From assembly GCF_038592905.1 (NCBI RefSeq), contig NZ_CP151943.1, forward strand, positions 1,026,001-1,090,000: 64,000 nucleotides of DNA, written 5' to 3'. Within the stretch, counting starts at the first letter, position 1. Each line of letters starts with the position of its first letter. This document shows positions 19,026-28,334 of the stretch, piece after piece. Source of the stretch: Neobacillus sp. FSL H8-0543 (GTDB lineage: Bacteria > Bacillota > Bacilli > Bacillales > Cytobacillaceae). Under the pieces are notes generated by a model, which saw only the letters and a program-made list of their open reading frames with translations, did not search any database and was not told the DNA's origin. The position numbers and the translations under genes are program-made.

Positions 19026-19051
19026 TGAAACCTTTTTCGAACTGTATCGTA
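19026..19051 (+). promoter_or_regulatory. Sigma-W promoter of ysdB
   Basis: TGAAAC (19026-19031), a 16-bp spacer, then CGTA (19048-19051) is a perfect match to the B. subtilis ECF sigma-W consensus, 33 bp before the ysdB start. Confidence 0.88.
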
Positions 19052-19083
19052 TATAAGGAAAATAGCTAAATGGAGGTAGAACC

Positions 19084-19464
19084 ATGGTTTGGCTTCTCCG
19101 CATAGTAATATTATTTATGATTTTCTTCATTCTTTATTTAGTTATTCGAACGATTTTTACTCCAAATCGAAAAATTGAAACAGCAAGAAAACATAAACGT
19201 TTTCTACTTCTAGATAACGATGATGTAGTAAAGAATTTTCAACTCACTTACAATGGTGCTGTGTTTACAGGAGAAAAATATTTAGGGACAGCACACAACA
19301 CCATAGATGTTGTATCAATTACGATTTGGCCACAATCTACCACATCCCTAAAAGGACTAAGTAAGGATGACTTTTACTTCATTGAGAAAAAGATACTTGA
19401 GAAATATCCAGTTGCGGAAATCAATTGGAAAAGCCCGATACACGAATTTTTGCAACAAAAATAG
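19084..19464 (+). CDS. ysdB: Sigma-W pathway protein YsdB
   Basis: This 126-residue protein has one N-terminal membrane helix (about 3-23) and a soluble domain starting with the basic KIETARKHKRFLLLDNDD. Homologues are described as members of the envelope-stress sigma-W regulon, and the perfect sigma-W promoter upstream supports that here. Molecular function is unknown. It is a single-gene unit ending in a bidirectional terminator shared with the convergent TVP38-family gene. Confidence 0.85.
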   Translation: MVWLLRIVILFMIFFILYLVIRTIFTPNRKIETARKHKRFLLLDNDDVVKNFQLTYNGAVFTGEKYLGTAHNTIDVVSITIWPQSTTSLKGLSKDDFYFIEKKILEKYPVAEINWKSPIHEFLQQK

Positions 19465-19481
19465 CCGCTTGATGAGCGGCT
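19463..19481. terminator. Bidirectional terminator between ysdB and the TVP38 gene
   Basis: AGCCGCT-TGATG-AGCGGCT is flanked by AAAAA and TTTTT. Confidence 0.85.
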
Positions 19482-19484
19482 TTT

Positions 19485-20054
19485 TCATGTGGCTTTAAAA
19501 AACTCTCTCCACTTAATGGTATTATGTTTTTCCCTCAGCAGGTAAACCAGAGCGGTTAATACCAGCAGGAAAAGGATTACTATCGATGGAGTAAAATAGC
19601 TAATATATTCTCCGAAGCCAGTGTAGAATATAGCAATTGGCATATTTGTCAGCAGCGAAGCTTTCATGTAGTCTTTAAAAAGCGGAGTTTTTTGCTTGAG
19701 GCAAAAACTCAATAAATGATAATGTACAAAAGGTATAAGTCTAAGAATAGCAATCTGACCTACCGCAAGATTTCGATACTCTCCAAACCAGCGAACCTTA
19801 ATCTTAACCAAACGCTCCTGGGTTTTCGGCATGCGGTCAATAAAGACATAGAAAAAAAGGCTAACCCCCATTAAACCCACGACAGAGTATAACGTTCCCC
19901 ACAAGGTCCCAAACAGAACCCCACCTGAAATCAAGACAACTGGTACAGGAATAAATAAAAACGACCGAAGCAAGTGAAAGAGGATGAACGCCAGCGGAGC
20001 AAAAACACCTCCTGCTTCCATAAGCACCAACAGCAACGACATATCCTCATTCAT
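19485..20054 (-). CDS. TVP38/TMEM64 (VTT) family membrane protein
   Basis: This 189-residue integral membrane protein has about five hydrophobic segments. The N-terminal half has the VTT/SNARE-assoc pattern: FIPVPVVLISGGVLFGTLWG, a Gly/Pro-rich re-entrant loop. The second half contains RLIPFVHYHLLSFCLKQ, where R-x-x-P is the usual landmark. Related proteins act as lipid scramblases or undecaprenyl-phosphate flippases in other bacteria, and no substrate can be assigned here. It is the downstream gene of the ysdA pair on the minus strand. Confidence 0.8.
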   Translation of the reverse strand: MNEDMSLLLVLMEAGGVFAPLAFILFHLLRSFLFIPVPVVLISGGVLFGTLWGTLYSVVGLMGVSLFFYVFIDRMPKTQERLVKIKVRWFGEYRNLAVGQIAILRLIPFVHYHLLSFCLKQKTPLFKDYMKASLLTNMPIAIFYTGFGEYISYFTPSIVILFLLVLTALVYLLREKHNTIKWREFFKAT

Positions 20055-20116
20055 TTAACAAACCTCCTGGATGTTAAACTACTTTGTTAGTTAAGCATAT
20101 AAATCAAGCCAAGCTG

Positions 20117-20392
20117 TTATGCCAACTCGACTAAAAAATAGCTAAAAAGAACGATTTCTGCGATTGCAAGTAATGGAAATCCTACTTTAAACGAAAAGTG
20201 TTTTGTTTTGTGGCGATAAAGCCTCATTCCTGCGGTTGTACCCACAGCTCCGCCAAATAAAGCTACTAGCCACAAAGTCCTTTCACTAATTCGATACTGG
20301 CGCTTTATTGCTCGACTTTTATCTACCTTCATAACCAATAGGCCAATAATGTTCATTATTAAATAAAATACTGCTAAAGTCTGAATATCCAT
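20117..20392 (-). CDS. ysdA: DUF1294 membrane protein
   Basis: This 91-residue protein has two or three membrane helices and the DUF1294 core: M-x-VDKSRAIKRQYRISE, then ERTLWLVALFGGAVGT and MRLYRHKTKHFSFKVGFP. Function unknown. It lies just downstream of rplT, the same position as B. subtilis ysdA, but a terminator-like hairpin (20411-20440) separates them. Confidence 0.88.
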   Translation of the reverse strand: MDIQTLAVFYLIMNIIGLLVMKVDKSRAIKRQYRISERTLWLVALFGGAVGTTAGMRLYRHKTKHFSFKVGFPLLAIAEIVLFSYFLVELA

Positions 20393-20410
20393 TTTAAAAT
20401 CCCCTTAAGA

Positions 20411-20440
20411 AAAGCCATTCTCGATTGTGAGAATGGCTTT
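20411..20440 (-). terminator. Terminator of infC-rpmI-rplT
   Basis: AAAGCCATTCTC / GAGAATGGCTTT is a perfect 12-bp stem with a 6-nt loop followed on the minus strand by a short T stretch. Confidence 0.75.
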
Positions 20441-20446
20441 TAGTAA

Positions 20447-20476
20447 ATGTCCAGCTTCAGCGCCTATGCGCTTTGC
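20447..20476. repeat. End fragment of the ~150-bp intergenic repeat
   Basis: TGTCCAGCTTCAGCGCC followed by TATGCGCTTTGC is the two ends of the element family fused together, abutting the rplT stop codon. Confidence 0.55.
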
Positions 20477-20478
20477 TA

Positions 20479-20838
20479 TTAATTGTTGTTTTGTTGTTTT
20501 GCAACGTTTGCTAATTCAGCAAATGCGTTTGCATCACTTACTGCTAATTCAGCAAGCATTTTGCGGTTTACTTCGATACCAGCAAGCTTTAATCCGTGCA
20601 TTAAACGGCTATAAGAAAGACCATTCATACGAGCTGCTGCGTTAATACGAGTAATCCAAAGTTTACGGAAGTCGCGCTTTTTCTGGCGACGATCGCGGTA
20701 TGAGTACATTAATGATTTCATAACCTGTTGGTTAGCTACTTTGTATAATGTATGTTTTGAACCATAATAACCTTTTGCTAATTTAAGAACCTTTTTACGA
20801 CGCTTGCGCGTAACTGTACCGCCTTTAACACGTGGCAT
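20479..20838 (-). CDS. rplT: 50S ribosomal protein L20
   Basis: This 119-residue L20 has the basic N-terminal extension ([20 protein letters not shown]) and a globular C-terminal domain. It is essential for early 50S assembly. In B. subtilis L20 also binds the infC leader and represses the operon, and an equivalent leader is present upstream at 21714-21865. Confidence 0.98.
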   Translation of the reverse strand: MPRVKGGTVTRKRRKKVLKLAKGYYGSKHTLYKVANQQVMKSLMYSYRDRRQKKRDFRKLWITRINAAARMNGLSYSRLMHGLKLAGIEVNRKMLAELAVSDANAFAELANVAKQQNNN

Positions 20839-20869
20839 AAATTTTTCCTCCTATATCAATCGTTAACGA

Positions 20870-21070
20870 TTATTTAAGATTTGTTAATAAGAAACGGATG
20901 CGCTTGAAATCTCCTTTAGAAACAAGAGATGCTTTACGATGCTTACGCTTTGCTTTTGTAGATTTGTTTGCAAATAAGTGGCTAGTATAAGCGTGAGAAC
21001 GCTTCAGCTTACCAGAACCAGTCTTTTTGAAACGCTTTGCAGCGCCGCGGTGAGTTTTCATTTTTGGCAT
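20870..21070 (-). CDS. rpmI: 50S ribosomal protein L35
   Basis: This 66-residue, very basic protein has the L35 signature [20 protein letters not shown] and [16 protein letters not shown]. It is the middle gene of infC-rpmI-rplT, 17 bp after infC and 31 bp before rplT, with a strong AGGAGG site. Confidence 0.98.
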   Translation of the reverse strand: MPKMKTHRGAAKRFKKTGSGKLKRSHAYTSHLFANKSTKAKRKHRKASLVSKGDFKRIRFLLTNLK

Positions 21071-21087
21071 TGGGATAGTCCTCCTTA

Positions 21088-21606
21088 TTACTTTTCAGTT
21101 TTAGGTGCTAGAACGAGGAACATACTCCGTCCATCCATTTTTGGATAAGACTCGATAGTCGAAACTTCCTTGCACTCTAGAGCAAAACGGTCTAACACTC
21201 GTTGACCGATTTCTTTATGGGTAATCGCCCGACCCTTAAAACGGATTGAAGCTTTTACTTTGTCGCCTTTTTCCAAGAACTTAATAGCATTACGAAGTTT
21301 TGTATTAAAGTCATGCTCATCGATCGTTGGGCTTAGACGAACTTCTTTAGTAGTAATGATTTTTTGATTCTTGCGAGCCTCTTTTTCTTTCTTTTGAGCC
21401 TCGAATTTATATTTGCCATAGTCCATAATTCGGGCTACCGGAGGCTTTGCATTTGGTGCTACTAGTACCACATCAAGATTCACTCTTCCGGCAATCTCAA
21501 GCGCTTCAAATTTGGTTTTGATCCCCAATTGTTCGCCGTTTTGATCAATCAGGCGAAGTTCGCGTGCGCGAATGCCCTCATTTAACAACATGTCTTTGCT
21601 AATAAT
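21088..21606 (-). CDS. infC: Translation initiation factor IF-3
   Basis: IF-3 prevents subunit joining and checks the start codon. The N-domain ([20 protein letters not shown]), the linker rich in K/E and the C-domain ([28 protein letters not shown]) are all present. The conserved N-terminus [14 protein letters not shown] extends upstream of the first ATG, into two consecutive ATT codons at 21606 and 21603. GGAGG lies 6 bp before the first. An AUU start is a known autoregulatory device of infC. The ATG at 21591 has no ribosome site. I chose 21606, and 21603 is the alternative. Confidence 0.93.
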   Translation of the reverse strand: MISKDMLLNEGIRARELRLIDQNGEQLGIKTKFEALEIAGRVNLDVVLVAPNAKPPVARIMDYGKYKFEAQKKEKEARKNQKIITTKEVRLSPTIDEHDFNTKLRNAIKFLEKGDKVKASIRFKGRAITHKEIGQRVLDRFALECKEVSTIESYPKMDGRSMFLVLAPKTEK

Positions 21607-21713
21607 TAGCCACCTCCAAGGATTTTCACGAATACAACCTCCGGGTCAAGATACACTTACTAATTGACACATATGTTGAATCGGCAAGTATTGAAAACTT
21701 TGTTTTTACAAAT

Positions 21714-21865
21714 AAAAAAAGTGCGGATGCATACACCCACACTTTACAGAACATAAGTAATAAAACAAAAAGTTCACGTAAACCTGCCAACTGCCAATCG
21801 CGTCAATCAGGTGAGAAGCGGGTGCTTCTTCTTTTCCCTTGTATTTTGTATTCAGTTTTCACTTA
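21714..21865 (-). ncRNA. L20-type leader of infC-rpmI-rplT
   Basis: The long infC 5' UTR contains an intrinsic terminator (AAAGTGTGGGTG / CATCCGCACTTT, 21718-21745, followed by seven T on the minus strand) preceded by pairing segments (for example AAGCACCCGCTTCTCACC and CGATTGGCAGTTGGCAGG). The arrangement matches the Bacillus L20 autoregulatory leader, where L20 binding favours premature termination. The remaining 100 bp between the terminator and infC hold only the ribosome site. Confidence 0.82.
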
Positions 21866-21869
21866 AGTA

Positions 21870-21899
21870 ACTATACCATAAGGTAAGACATGATGTCAA
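21870..21899 (-). promoter_or_regulatory. Sigma-A promoter of the infC operon
   Basis: TTGACA (21894-21899) and an extended -10, TGG-TATAGT (21870-21875), are separated by 18 bp on the minus strand. Confidence 0.75.
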
Positions 21900-22014
21900 A
21901 CAGCTATTTTCTTTGACAACGAAGATTAGTTTACCAAGAATTTATCAATAATTCAATAGTAATTTTTTTCTTTTCAAAAAAATAAAAAGGGAGGAGATCC
22001 TCCCTCTATTGAAA

Positions 22015-23949
22015 TTAGCCTTTTTCTACTTCTGCTTTAATTGCAGATAGAAACTTTGAAAATGGCTCTGTTACTGACTTTTGCTCACCATATTTACGTA
22101 CGTTTACGGCCATATCTTCCACTTCCTTGTCACCGACAACAAGCATATATGGAATTTTTTGCATTTGTGCTTCTCTTATTTTATAACCGATTTTTTCATC
22201 ACGGCTATCAATATCAACACGGAAGCCCTCATTTTGAAGCTGTTCCTTCACTTGTAGCGCATAGTCTAAATGGGCTCCAGGTGAAACAGGAATGACCTGA
22301 ACCTGAACTGGAGCAAGCCATGTTGGAAATGCCCCTTTGTATTCTTCAATTAAGAAGGCCACAAAGCGTTCCATAGTAGAAACAACGCCACGGTGAATAA
22401 CGACTGGACGGTGTTGTTTTCCATCTTCACCGACATATGTTAAATCAAATCTTTCCGGCAGCAAGAAGTCTAATTGAACAGTAGAAAGAGTTTCTTCCTT
22501 GCCTAAAGCTGTTTTCACTTGAACATCCAGCTTAGGACCGTAGAAAGCTGCTTCACCTTCTGCCTCGTAATAATCGAGGCCTAGGTCATCCATCGCATCC
22601 TTCAACATAGCCTGCGCTTTTTCCCACATGGCGTCATCGTCAAAATACTTTTCTGTATCTTGCGGATCACGGTAAGAAAGACGGAAACTATAGTCATTAA
22701 GATTAAAGTCTTTATATACAGCTAACACAAGGTTAACAACCCGCTTGAATTCATCTTTAATTTGGTCAGGACGAACAAAGATATGAGCGTCATTTAATGT
22801 CATTCCGCGAACACGCTGCAGTCCTGATAGCGCACCGGACATCTCATAACGGTGCTGATTACCAAGCTCTGCAATTCGTATTGGAAGCTCGCGATAGCTA
22901 TGAATACTGTTCTTATAAATCATCATATGATGCGGGCAGTTCATTGGACGTAATACCAGTTGTTCATTATCCAAATCCATTATCGGGAACATATCATCTT
23001 TATAGTGATCCCAGTGACCAGATGTTTTATATAAATCAACACTGCCCATGATTGGTGTGTATACATGGTCATAACCAAGACGCTGTTCTTTGTCAACGAT
23101 ATAACGCTCAATCACGCGCCGGATTGTTGCCCCTTTTGGAAGCCATAACGGTAATCCTTGTCCTACTAATTGGTTAGTAGTAAAGAGGCTCAATTCTTTA
23201 CCAATTTTTCGATGGTCACGCTCTTTCGCCTCTTCAAGCAAGCGTAGATGCTCTGCCAAATCCTCTTTTTTGAAGAAAGCAGTTCCATAGATACGCTGGA
23301 GCATTTTATTTTTGCTATCTCCACGCCAGTATGCACCAGCAATGCTCAACAGTTTAAATTCTTTAATCTTTCCAGTTGATGGTACATGAACACCACGGCA
23401 AAGATCGAAAAATTCCCCTTGCTCATAAATTGTTACTGTTTCTTCATCTGGAATCGCTTCAATTAGTTCAAGTTTATAAGGGTCTCCAGCCTCTTTAAAT
23501 AGCTGTACTGCTTCCGCACGGCTTACTTCCTTGCGTACAATCTCAAGGTTTTCATTAACGACTTTCGCCATTTCTTTTTCAATTTTTACTAGGTCATCTG
23601 GGGAAATTGATTCATCCAGGTCGATGTCGTAGTAAAAGCCGCCTTCGATGACAGGACCCACACCAAGATTCACATTTGGATAAAGTCTTTTGACTGCCTG
23701 TGCCATTAAATGTGCTGTGCTATGACGCAGGATTTCTAATGCATCCTTTGAATCAGGGACGACAATTTCTATTGATCCGTCTTCAAGGATTGGACGGCGA
23801 AGATCATATTGTTGACCGTTCCATTTACCAGCAATTGCCTTTTTCTTTAAGCCTGGGCTAATGGATGCGGCAATATCTTCCGTTGTTGTTCCAACTGGGA
23901 ACTCCTTCACTGCTCCATCTGGAAACGAAATTTTAACAACCTCTGACAT
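22015..23949 (-). CDS. thrS: Threonyl-tRNA synthetase
   Basis: This class II synthetase (644 residues) has an N-terminal TGS domain (1-63), the HxxxH editing domain ([11 protein letters not shown] and, further on, the Cys/His of [12 protein letters not shown]), a catalytic core with the zinc Cys in [13 protein letters not shown] and motif 2 [16 protein letters not shown], and a C-terminal anticodon-binding domain (from about 535). It ligates Thr to tRNA-Thr and clears mischarged Ser. Under its own T-box leader. Confidence 0.98.
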   Translation of the reverse strand: MSEVVKISFPDGAVKEFPVGTTTEDIAASISPGLKKKAIAGKWNGQQYDLRRPILEDGSIEIVVPDSKDALEILRHSTAHLMAQAVKRLYPNVNLGVGPVIEGGFYYDIDLDESISPDDLVKIEKEMAKVVNENLEIVRKEVSRAEAVQLFKEAGDPYKLELIEAIPDEETVTIYEQGEFFDLCRGVHVPSTGKIKEFKLLSIAGAYWRGDSKNKMLQRIYGTAFFKKEDLAEHLRLLEEAKERDHRKIGKELSLFTTNQLVGQGLPLWLPKGATIRRVIERYIVDKEQRLGYDHVYTPIMGSVDLYKTSGHWDHYKDDMFPIMDLDNEQLVLRPMNCPHHMMIYKNSIHSYRELPIRIAELGNQHRYEMSGALSGLQRVRGMTLNDAHIFVRPDQIKDEFKRVVNLVLAVYKDFNLNDYSFRLSYRDPQDTEKYFDDDAMWEKAQAMLKDAMDDLGLDYYEAEGEAAFYGPKLDVQVKTALGKEETLSTVQLDFLLPERFDLTYVGEDGKQHRPVVIHRGVVSTMERFVAFLIEEYKGAFPTWLAPVQVQVIPVSPGAHLDYALQVKEQLQNEGFRVDIDSRDEKIGYKIREAQMQKIPYMLVVGDKEVEDMAVNVRKYGEQKSVTEPFSKFLSAIKAEVEKG

Positions 23950-24007
23950 GGCAATTCCTCCTTTTAGTTAAGCGTTTTTGTAAAAATCGCTTTTTAAAAA
24001 ATAAAAA

Positions 24008-24277
24008 AACCCGTCCCTGGAAAAGGGACGAGTTTGATAAACACGTGGTTCCACCCAATTTTTCATTTTTATATAAATTAAAAATGACTTTAGGACATGG
24101 TAACGGTTGTAGCCGTCAGCAATTACTTACTACATAAATGTAGCGTTCACTACCGAAGTTTAAAGGTGGTAAGTAAATGTCCGTGCTAGGAGGCTTTCAG
24201 CCAGGTCCTCCCTCTCTGGTAACCGTAACAATGTACTGTTGTCCTTATCATTACTGCTGCAAAATATATTATTATAT
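24008..24277 (-). ncRNA. T-box leader of thrS
   Basis: The minus strand carries the T-box core GGGTGGAACCACG (24044-24056), a terminator stem AACTCGTCCC / GGGACGGGTT (24008-24034) with a T run, and an upstream stem I region with GTTACGGTTACC and its complement. It responds to uncharged tRNA-Thr by analogy with known thrS leaders. I could not assign the specifier triplet with confidence. Confidence 0.92.
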
Positions 24278-24283
24278 GTAGGT

Positions 24284-24312
24284 ATTATAAAAGCTATATT
24301 TTGAAAAATCAA
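24284..24312 (-). promoter_or_regulatory. Sigma-A promoter of the thrS T-box leader
   Basis: TTGATT (24307-24312) and TATAAT (24284-24289) are 17 bp apart on the minus strand. Confidence 0.75.
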
Positions 24313-24349
24313 GGGACATTTACTCCATAATAATAATTAATTCAAGAAT

Positions 24350-25231
24350 TTAGGCCCCGTTTTCATTTGCAGCAGTTTTCTGTTGTACTTCTGCCTGTGT
24401 ATTACGCAATCCTTCATAAGCTTTAATTGTCACTCTCTCTTCGAAAATATTTTTTATCGTTCGAACGAGCGGCGCTTCACGATCATTTGTATAAAGAAGG
24501 ATGGATGTTGGTGCAATCGATAACAATGGAGCAATTGAGGCAGAATCGACATATATTGGATGATTAAATAATAACCTTCGGTCAATCATCTTTGTTAACT
24601 CACCACGCTTTATTTCATCAAATTGTTCATTATAAAAAGTAATTTCCTCATCAAATAATAAATGGAGAGTTTCTATTTTAGGCTCACGGTTCGTTAAAAA
24701 CTCCCGAAGTGTTTGGACAAACATTTGGTACTCCTGCTCCATTTTATATTCATCAATCGAAATCTCCACATAGCTTTCAAGCATTTGCAGATAGGGACGG
24801 AGGCGAAATTTATAAAATGAATCAAAAGAAAACGTCACATGATTAAGAAAGACTTCGTCAACTGCCTGTTTTATTTTTGGCTCTTCATTATTTTCCTTTA
24901 AAAATATTGCAAGTTCCTCTCTCTGGCCTTCAAGAACGGAATAGATAATCTCAATGATTTGTTGTTGTTCTTCTGGATCCTCATAAAAATAACGCTCTTT
25001 CAACATCTCTCGAAACCAATCATCACGCTTAATTTTAATGATAAACTCATAAAATGCCGTTTTTACATTATCAAATGCTGCAACAGTTAAACCGTTATCA
25101 ATAATTTTTACTATATGTCGATCTTCTATAAGAAGAATATCTTGATCATTCGGATTTTCTCGCAAACACTCCAGCAAGTGGGAATAAAACCGTTTCGCAT
25201 CCAGCTTGCTTTGGAAGATGATTTCTGCCAA
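24350..25231 (-). CDS. ytxC: Sporulation-associated protein YtxC
   Basis: This 293-residue protein matches the YtxC family by its position between dnaI and thrS and its overall composition: acidic, helical, with no membrane segment. Conserved-looking stretches include ERYFYEDPEEQQQI, DEVFLNHVTFSFDSFYKFRL and the C-terminal APLLSIAPTSILLYTND. Function unknown. The family is confined to spore formers. The start is TTG at 25231 preceded by GGGGGG. It is separated from dnaI by a strong terminator. Confidence 0.8.
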   Translation of the reverse strand: MAEIIFQSKLDAKRFYSHLLECLRENPNDQDILLIEDRHIVKIIDNGLTVAAFDNVKTAFYEFIIKIKRDDWFREMLKERYFYEDPEEQQQIIEIIYSVLEGQREELAIFLKENNEEPKIKQAVDEVFLNHVTFSFDSFYKFRLRPYLQMLESYVEISIDEYKMEQEYQMFVQTLREFLTNREPKIETLHLLFDEEITFYNEQFDEIKRGELTKMIDRRLLFNHPIYVDSASIAPLLSIAPTSILLYTNDREAPLVRTIKNIFEERVTIKAYEGLRNTQAEVQQKTAANENGA

Positions 25232-25339
25232 CCAAATCCCCCCTATCAGCCAATTTCTCTGTTTTACTATTTATATGGGGGACTTGGCCAAAATAGAAGT
25301 TAAGCTATGCTTGCTTTTTCATTATTGCGAAAAAAAATA

Positions 25340-25371
25340 CGAGGACTACCGAAAATAATCGGTAGTCCTCG
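25340..25371 (-). terminator. Terminator of nrdR-dnaB-dnaI
   Basis: CGAGGACTACCGA / TCGGTAGTCCTCG is a perfect 13-bp stem with a 6-nt loop. An ATTTTTTTT run follows on the minus strand. Confidence 0.93.
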
Positions 25372-25385
25372 CTTTTCAATATTGG

Positions 25386-26315
25386 TTAGTGTCGGCGGTT
25401 TGGCCCATCTACTTTGACAGGCTCACTTAAACTCCTAATTCTTTCCATGATTCTGCGGGCTTTCATTTTTTCTTCTTCTCCACGCTGGCTATATGTTAAG
25501 TGATGCTCCAACCCCTGAAAGTCAAAATTCGATGTAAAAAAGGTGGGCAGCTTTTCGAGCATCCGGAACTGGAGTACAGGTCCCAAAATTTCATCCCTTG
25601 TCCAGCTTGAAACAGCTTCTGCACCGATATCATCCAGCATTAATATCTGTTCTTTCTTTAAGGCTTCCAGTTTGTCATTTAATGTAGAGTCGCCAATTGC
25701 ACTTTTCATTTCACGGAGAAGCTCCGGAACATAGACAATCATCGATGAGATTTGCTTTTTTGCTAACTCATTTGCAATCGCACCTAGCAGGTATGACTTT
25801 CCAACACCAAATTTACCATAAAGGTATAAACCTTTTGGCTTTAAGCCTGCCTCATAATTCATTAGAAATGTGGCAGCCTGATCTCCCGCTTCAAGTCTTC
25901 CAGTATCACCCTCGAAGTCCTCAAAGGTTGCTTCAAGGATATCTCTAGGAACGTAAAGGCTTTTAATCAGCTTTTGGTTCTTTTTCTTTTCATCAGCCAT
26001 GATTTTTTTAGGGCAGCGTTTATAAACCAAATCAATCGAGTTTCGGGTTAATACCAATTCGGGGTGATATCCCTTCATGTAATTAATGCATTCCTCAAGA
26101 CTTGGACAGCGGTCACAATTCTTGCTTTGCTGGGTATATTCATAAAGCTTAGTCATACTTTTATCAATTAAAGCTTGGTTCACCTCGTCCTGGTGTTTTG
26201 CTAAAAAGGCGATAATATCAGGATGCTTTAATATATCAGCACGCTGTTGCTGATACCGTTTCTGAAAGTCCTCACTTGAGGCTAACCGCTTTAAGGTTCT
26301 GTTTATTTTTTCCAA
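25386..26315 (-). CDS. dnaI: Primosomal helicase loader DnaI
   Basis: This AAA+ loader places the replicative helicase (DnaC in Bacillus) on DNA. The N-terminal helicase-binding domain contains a Cys cluster (CDRCPSLEEC, later KRCPKK) likely binding zinc. The ATPase has Walker A GKFGVGKSYLL and Walker B ILMLDDIGAE. I set the start at TTG 26315 (MEKINRTLKRL), which aligns with the known N-terminus and has AGGTGGTG upstream, giving 309 residues. The frame continues to a GTG at 26327 that abuts the dnaB stop. Confidence 0.94.
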   Translation of the reverse strand: MEKINRTLKRLASSEDFQKRYQQQRADILKHPDIIAFLAKHQDEVNQALIDKSMTKLYEYTQQSKNCDRCPSLEECINYMKGYHPELVLTRNSIDLVYKRCPKKIMADEKKKNQKLIKSLYVPRDILEATFEDFEGDTGRLEAGDQAATFLMNYEAGLKPKGLYLYGKFGVGKSYLLGAIANELAKKQISSMIVYVPELLREMKSAIGDSTLNDKLEALKKEQILMLDDIGAEAVSSWTRDEILGPVLQFRMLEKLPTFFTSNFDFQGLEHHLTYSQRGEEEKMKARRIMERIRSLSEPVKVDGPNRRH

Positions 26316-26327
26316 TCTGATCACCAC

Positions 26328-27725
26328 CTATTTTCTAAAGGCCTTTAACTTTTCTTCCATCGCACGCTTTTTTTCTTCAACCGCTGTGTTGTTTTTATTA
26401 GAAACATCTTTAACTACTTCCTTAGAATTATCTTCAAACCAATCAGGTAAAACCTCTGTTCGAATCGGCTTGCCTTTAGAAGTTCTTCCGGATGTTTTTC
26501 TAGATTCGACGCTAGCGCTGGTACGAACTTCTTCCCTGGCGAGTTCCATTGCCGCTTTCACTGTCTTAATTTCCTTCCGGGCCCAATGACTAGCAATTTT
26601 CTCAACAAATCCTTTTGTAAATTTCATATTATTTTTTTTCATTACAAAATCAACCAATACATTTACTACACCGGGTAATAGCTTATACTTTATCATGACT
26701 TCTTCTAATATCTTCAAGTCGGATTCAGCAGCTTCTGCGCCTCCCGATAGGCTTTTAAATACTTCAAGCGGAGAAGTAGTTTCATAATACCTGATTAACT
26801 CTTCTTCCTGAGTTTTAGGCTCAGAAAATTGCACCTGATGAATTACTGGCTGTGTACGGGTAATGAGGCTTGGAAGCTGATCATAATTCACAAATTGATA
26901 CCAATCACGCGCACCTTTTCTCAGGTCTTCAATGTTAATTTCATCATTCTCATCAAGTGCGCCGAGAATGAAATTTTTCATTTCTATCGGATTAATATTA
27001 TAAAGAAAGGCAAGATTGCTAATAATTTCTTTTACCCTTTTGGTTAATGCCTTTTTAGGGACTAACGATTCGTTTAACCCGCTCATTAACAAATCAAAAT
27101 CAAAGGTATCAGGATTGACTTGAATTAGTTTTTGTTCCTGCCTGCCGATAAACTGCAGATTCTCTTCCGTATCTAAATCTCCAGAATTGTCATGCATATA
27201 CTGAAGACTGCCAGGTGTTGCAGATTCAAACACATCCTGAAAGGCTCTTGTGACATCACGGTAATCCTCTTCCTTCGGCCTCTCCTGGTCACTAAAAAAT
27301 CGTTTTAGTCTGGCAAAGTGACTTTTTCCAACTTTTCGATAAAGATAAATATTTAACATTCCATCTAGGAAAAATTGCTGTGGATTTAATGGGGGGTGGA
27401 GCTCATAAATAAATGACCTCCCCCCTTCCTCTGTCTTCACATAGGTTTTTAATAAACCAATGCCTTCAAGCTTTAATCGGGCTTCATGGATATCTTTTAA
27501 ATTGATCCCTAACAAATTCATTAAGATATGATGGGAGGAAGATTCAGACCAAAGTCTATTCTCCTCGAGCTCTGCCCAGAGTGTCATATACAAACTAAAA
27601 CAGGCTGAGCCAATCAAGGGCTGATATAAAAACGTCAGCACTTTGCGATCGTACTCATGCAGCAATCCACTTGCCGAAACCGTATAACGGTCAATTGGAA
27701 TCAATTCTTGCCAATGCTGCGCCAT
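26328..27725 (-). CDS. dnaB: Replication initiation and membrane attachment protein DnaB
   Basis: This 465-residue protein is the Firmicutes DnaB (not the helicase). With DnaD and DnaI it loads the helicase at oriC and restart sites. The N-terminal winged-helix domain (about 1-110) and the C-terminal DnaB_2/DDBH domain (about 300-400, with FTKGFVEKIASHWAR) are visible. A basic, Ser/Lys-rich linker and tail follow. It overlaps or abuts dnaI, with translational coupling likely. Confidence 0.93.
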   Translation of the reverse strand: MAQHWQELIPIDRYTVSASGLLHEYDRKVLTFLYQPLIGSACFSLYMTLWAELEENRLWSESSSHHILMNLLGINLKDIHEARLKLEGIGLLKTYVKTEEGGRSFIYELHPPLNPQQFFLDGMLNIYLYRKVGKSHFARLKRFFSDQERPKEEDYRDVTRAFQDVFESATPGSLQYMHDNSGDLDTEENLQFIGRQEQKLIQVNPDTFDFDLLMSGLNESLVPKKALTKRVKEIISNLAFLYNINPIEMKNFILGALDENDEINIEDLRKGARDWYQFVNYDQLPSLITRTQPVIHQVQFSEPKTQEEELIRYYETTSPLEVFKSLSGGAEAAESDLKILEEVMIKYKLLPGVVNVLVDFVMKKNNMKFTKGFVEKIASHWARKEIKTVKAAMELAREEVRTSASVESRKTSGRTSKGKPIRTEVLPDWFEDNSKEVVKDVSNKNNTAVEEKKRAMEEKLKAFRK

Positions 27726-27758
27726 ATACCATTCAGTCCCCTTTCAATTAAGAAAAAT

Positions 27759-27784
27759 AAGAGCCAAAGATTGCTTTAGCTCTT
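27759..27784 (-). terminator. Hairpin overlapping the nrdR stop, partial terminator
   Basis: AAGAGCTAAAG / CTTTGGCTCTT has a 4-nt loop and is followed by ATTTTTC on the minus strand, 34 bp before the dnaB start. It may reduce readthrough from nrdR into dnaB. Confidence 0.6.
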
Positions 27785-28243
27785 AAGATTTTCCTTCTTT
27801 ATCAGTTCCTTTAATTCATCGATAAATACATTTATATCTTTAAATTGACGGTAAACAGAAGCAAAGCGTACATAGGCGACTTCATCTACATGCGCAAGCC
27901 TGTCCATCACCATTTCACCCACCAATTCACTTTTTATCTCAGAGATTCCCTGACTTCGAAGTTCCTTTTCTACTCCTTGAGTAATATCTTCAAGCTCCTT
28001 TAAAGCTACCGGGCGTTTTTCACAGGCTTTAATTAAGCCCCGCAGTATTTTGTCGCGGCTGAATTCTTCCCTGGTACCTTCCTTTTTTACGACAATGAGA
28101 GGGATTTCTTCAATCTTTTCAAAAGTCGTAAAGCGATATCCGCATTCTTCGCATTCCCGCCTTCTGCGAGTAGCCCGCCCCTCATCTACAGGTCGGGAAT
28201 CTAGCACACGGGTACCATAATTTTGACAAGAAGGGCATTTCAC
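27776..28243 (-). CDS. nrdR: Transcriptional repressor NrdR
   Basis: NrdR senses ATP/dATP and represses ribonucleotide reductase genes. The 155-residue protein has the N-terminal zinc ribbon (C3, C6, C31, C34: MKCPSC and [12 protein letters not shown]) followed by the ATP-cone domain ([20 protein letters not shown]). It starts at GTG 28243 with AGGAG 10 bp upstream. No NrdR box was noticed in the window, so its targets lie elsewhere. Confidence 0.96.
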   Translation of the reverse strand: MKCPSCQNYGTRVLDSRPVDEGRATRRRRECEECGYRFTTFEKIEEIPLIVVKKEGTREEFSRDKILRGLIKACEKRPVALKELEDITQGVEKELRSQGISEIKSELVGEMVMDRLAHVDEVAYVRFASVYRQFKDINVFIDELKELIKKENLKS

Positions 28244-28334
28244 GGCTGATCAGCTCCTAATATCCATAAAAACAATTAGCTTATGTATTCTAATAATATC
28301 TTATTAAAAAGAACGCGGTAACACAAGAGAACAA

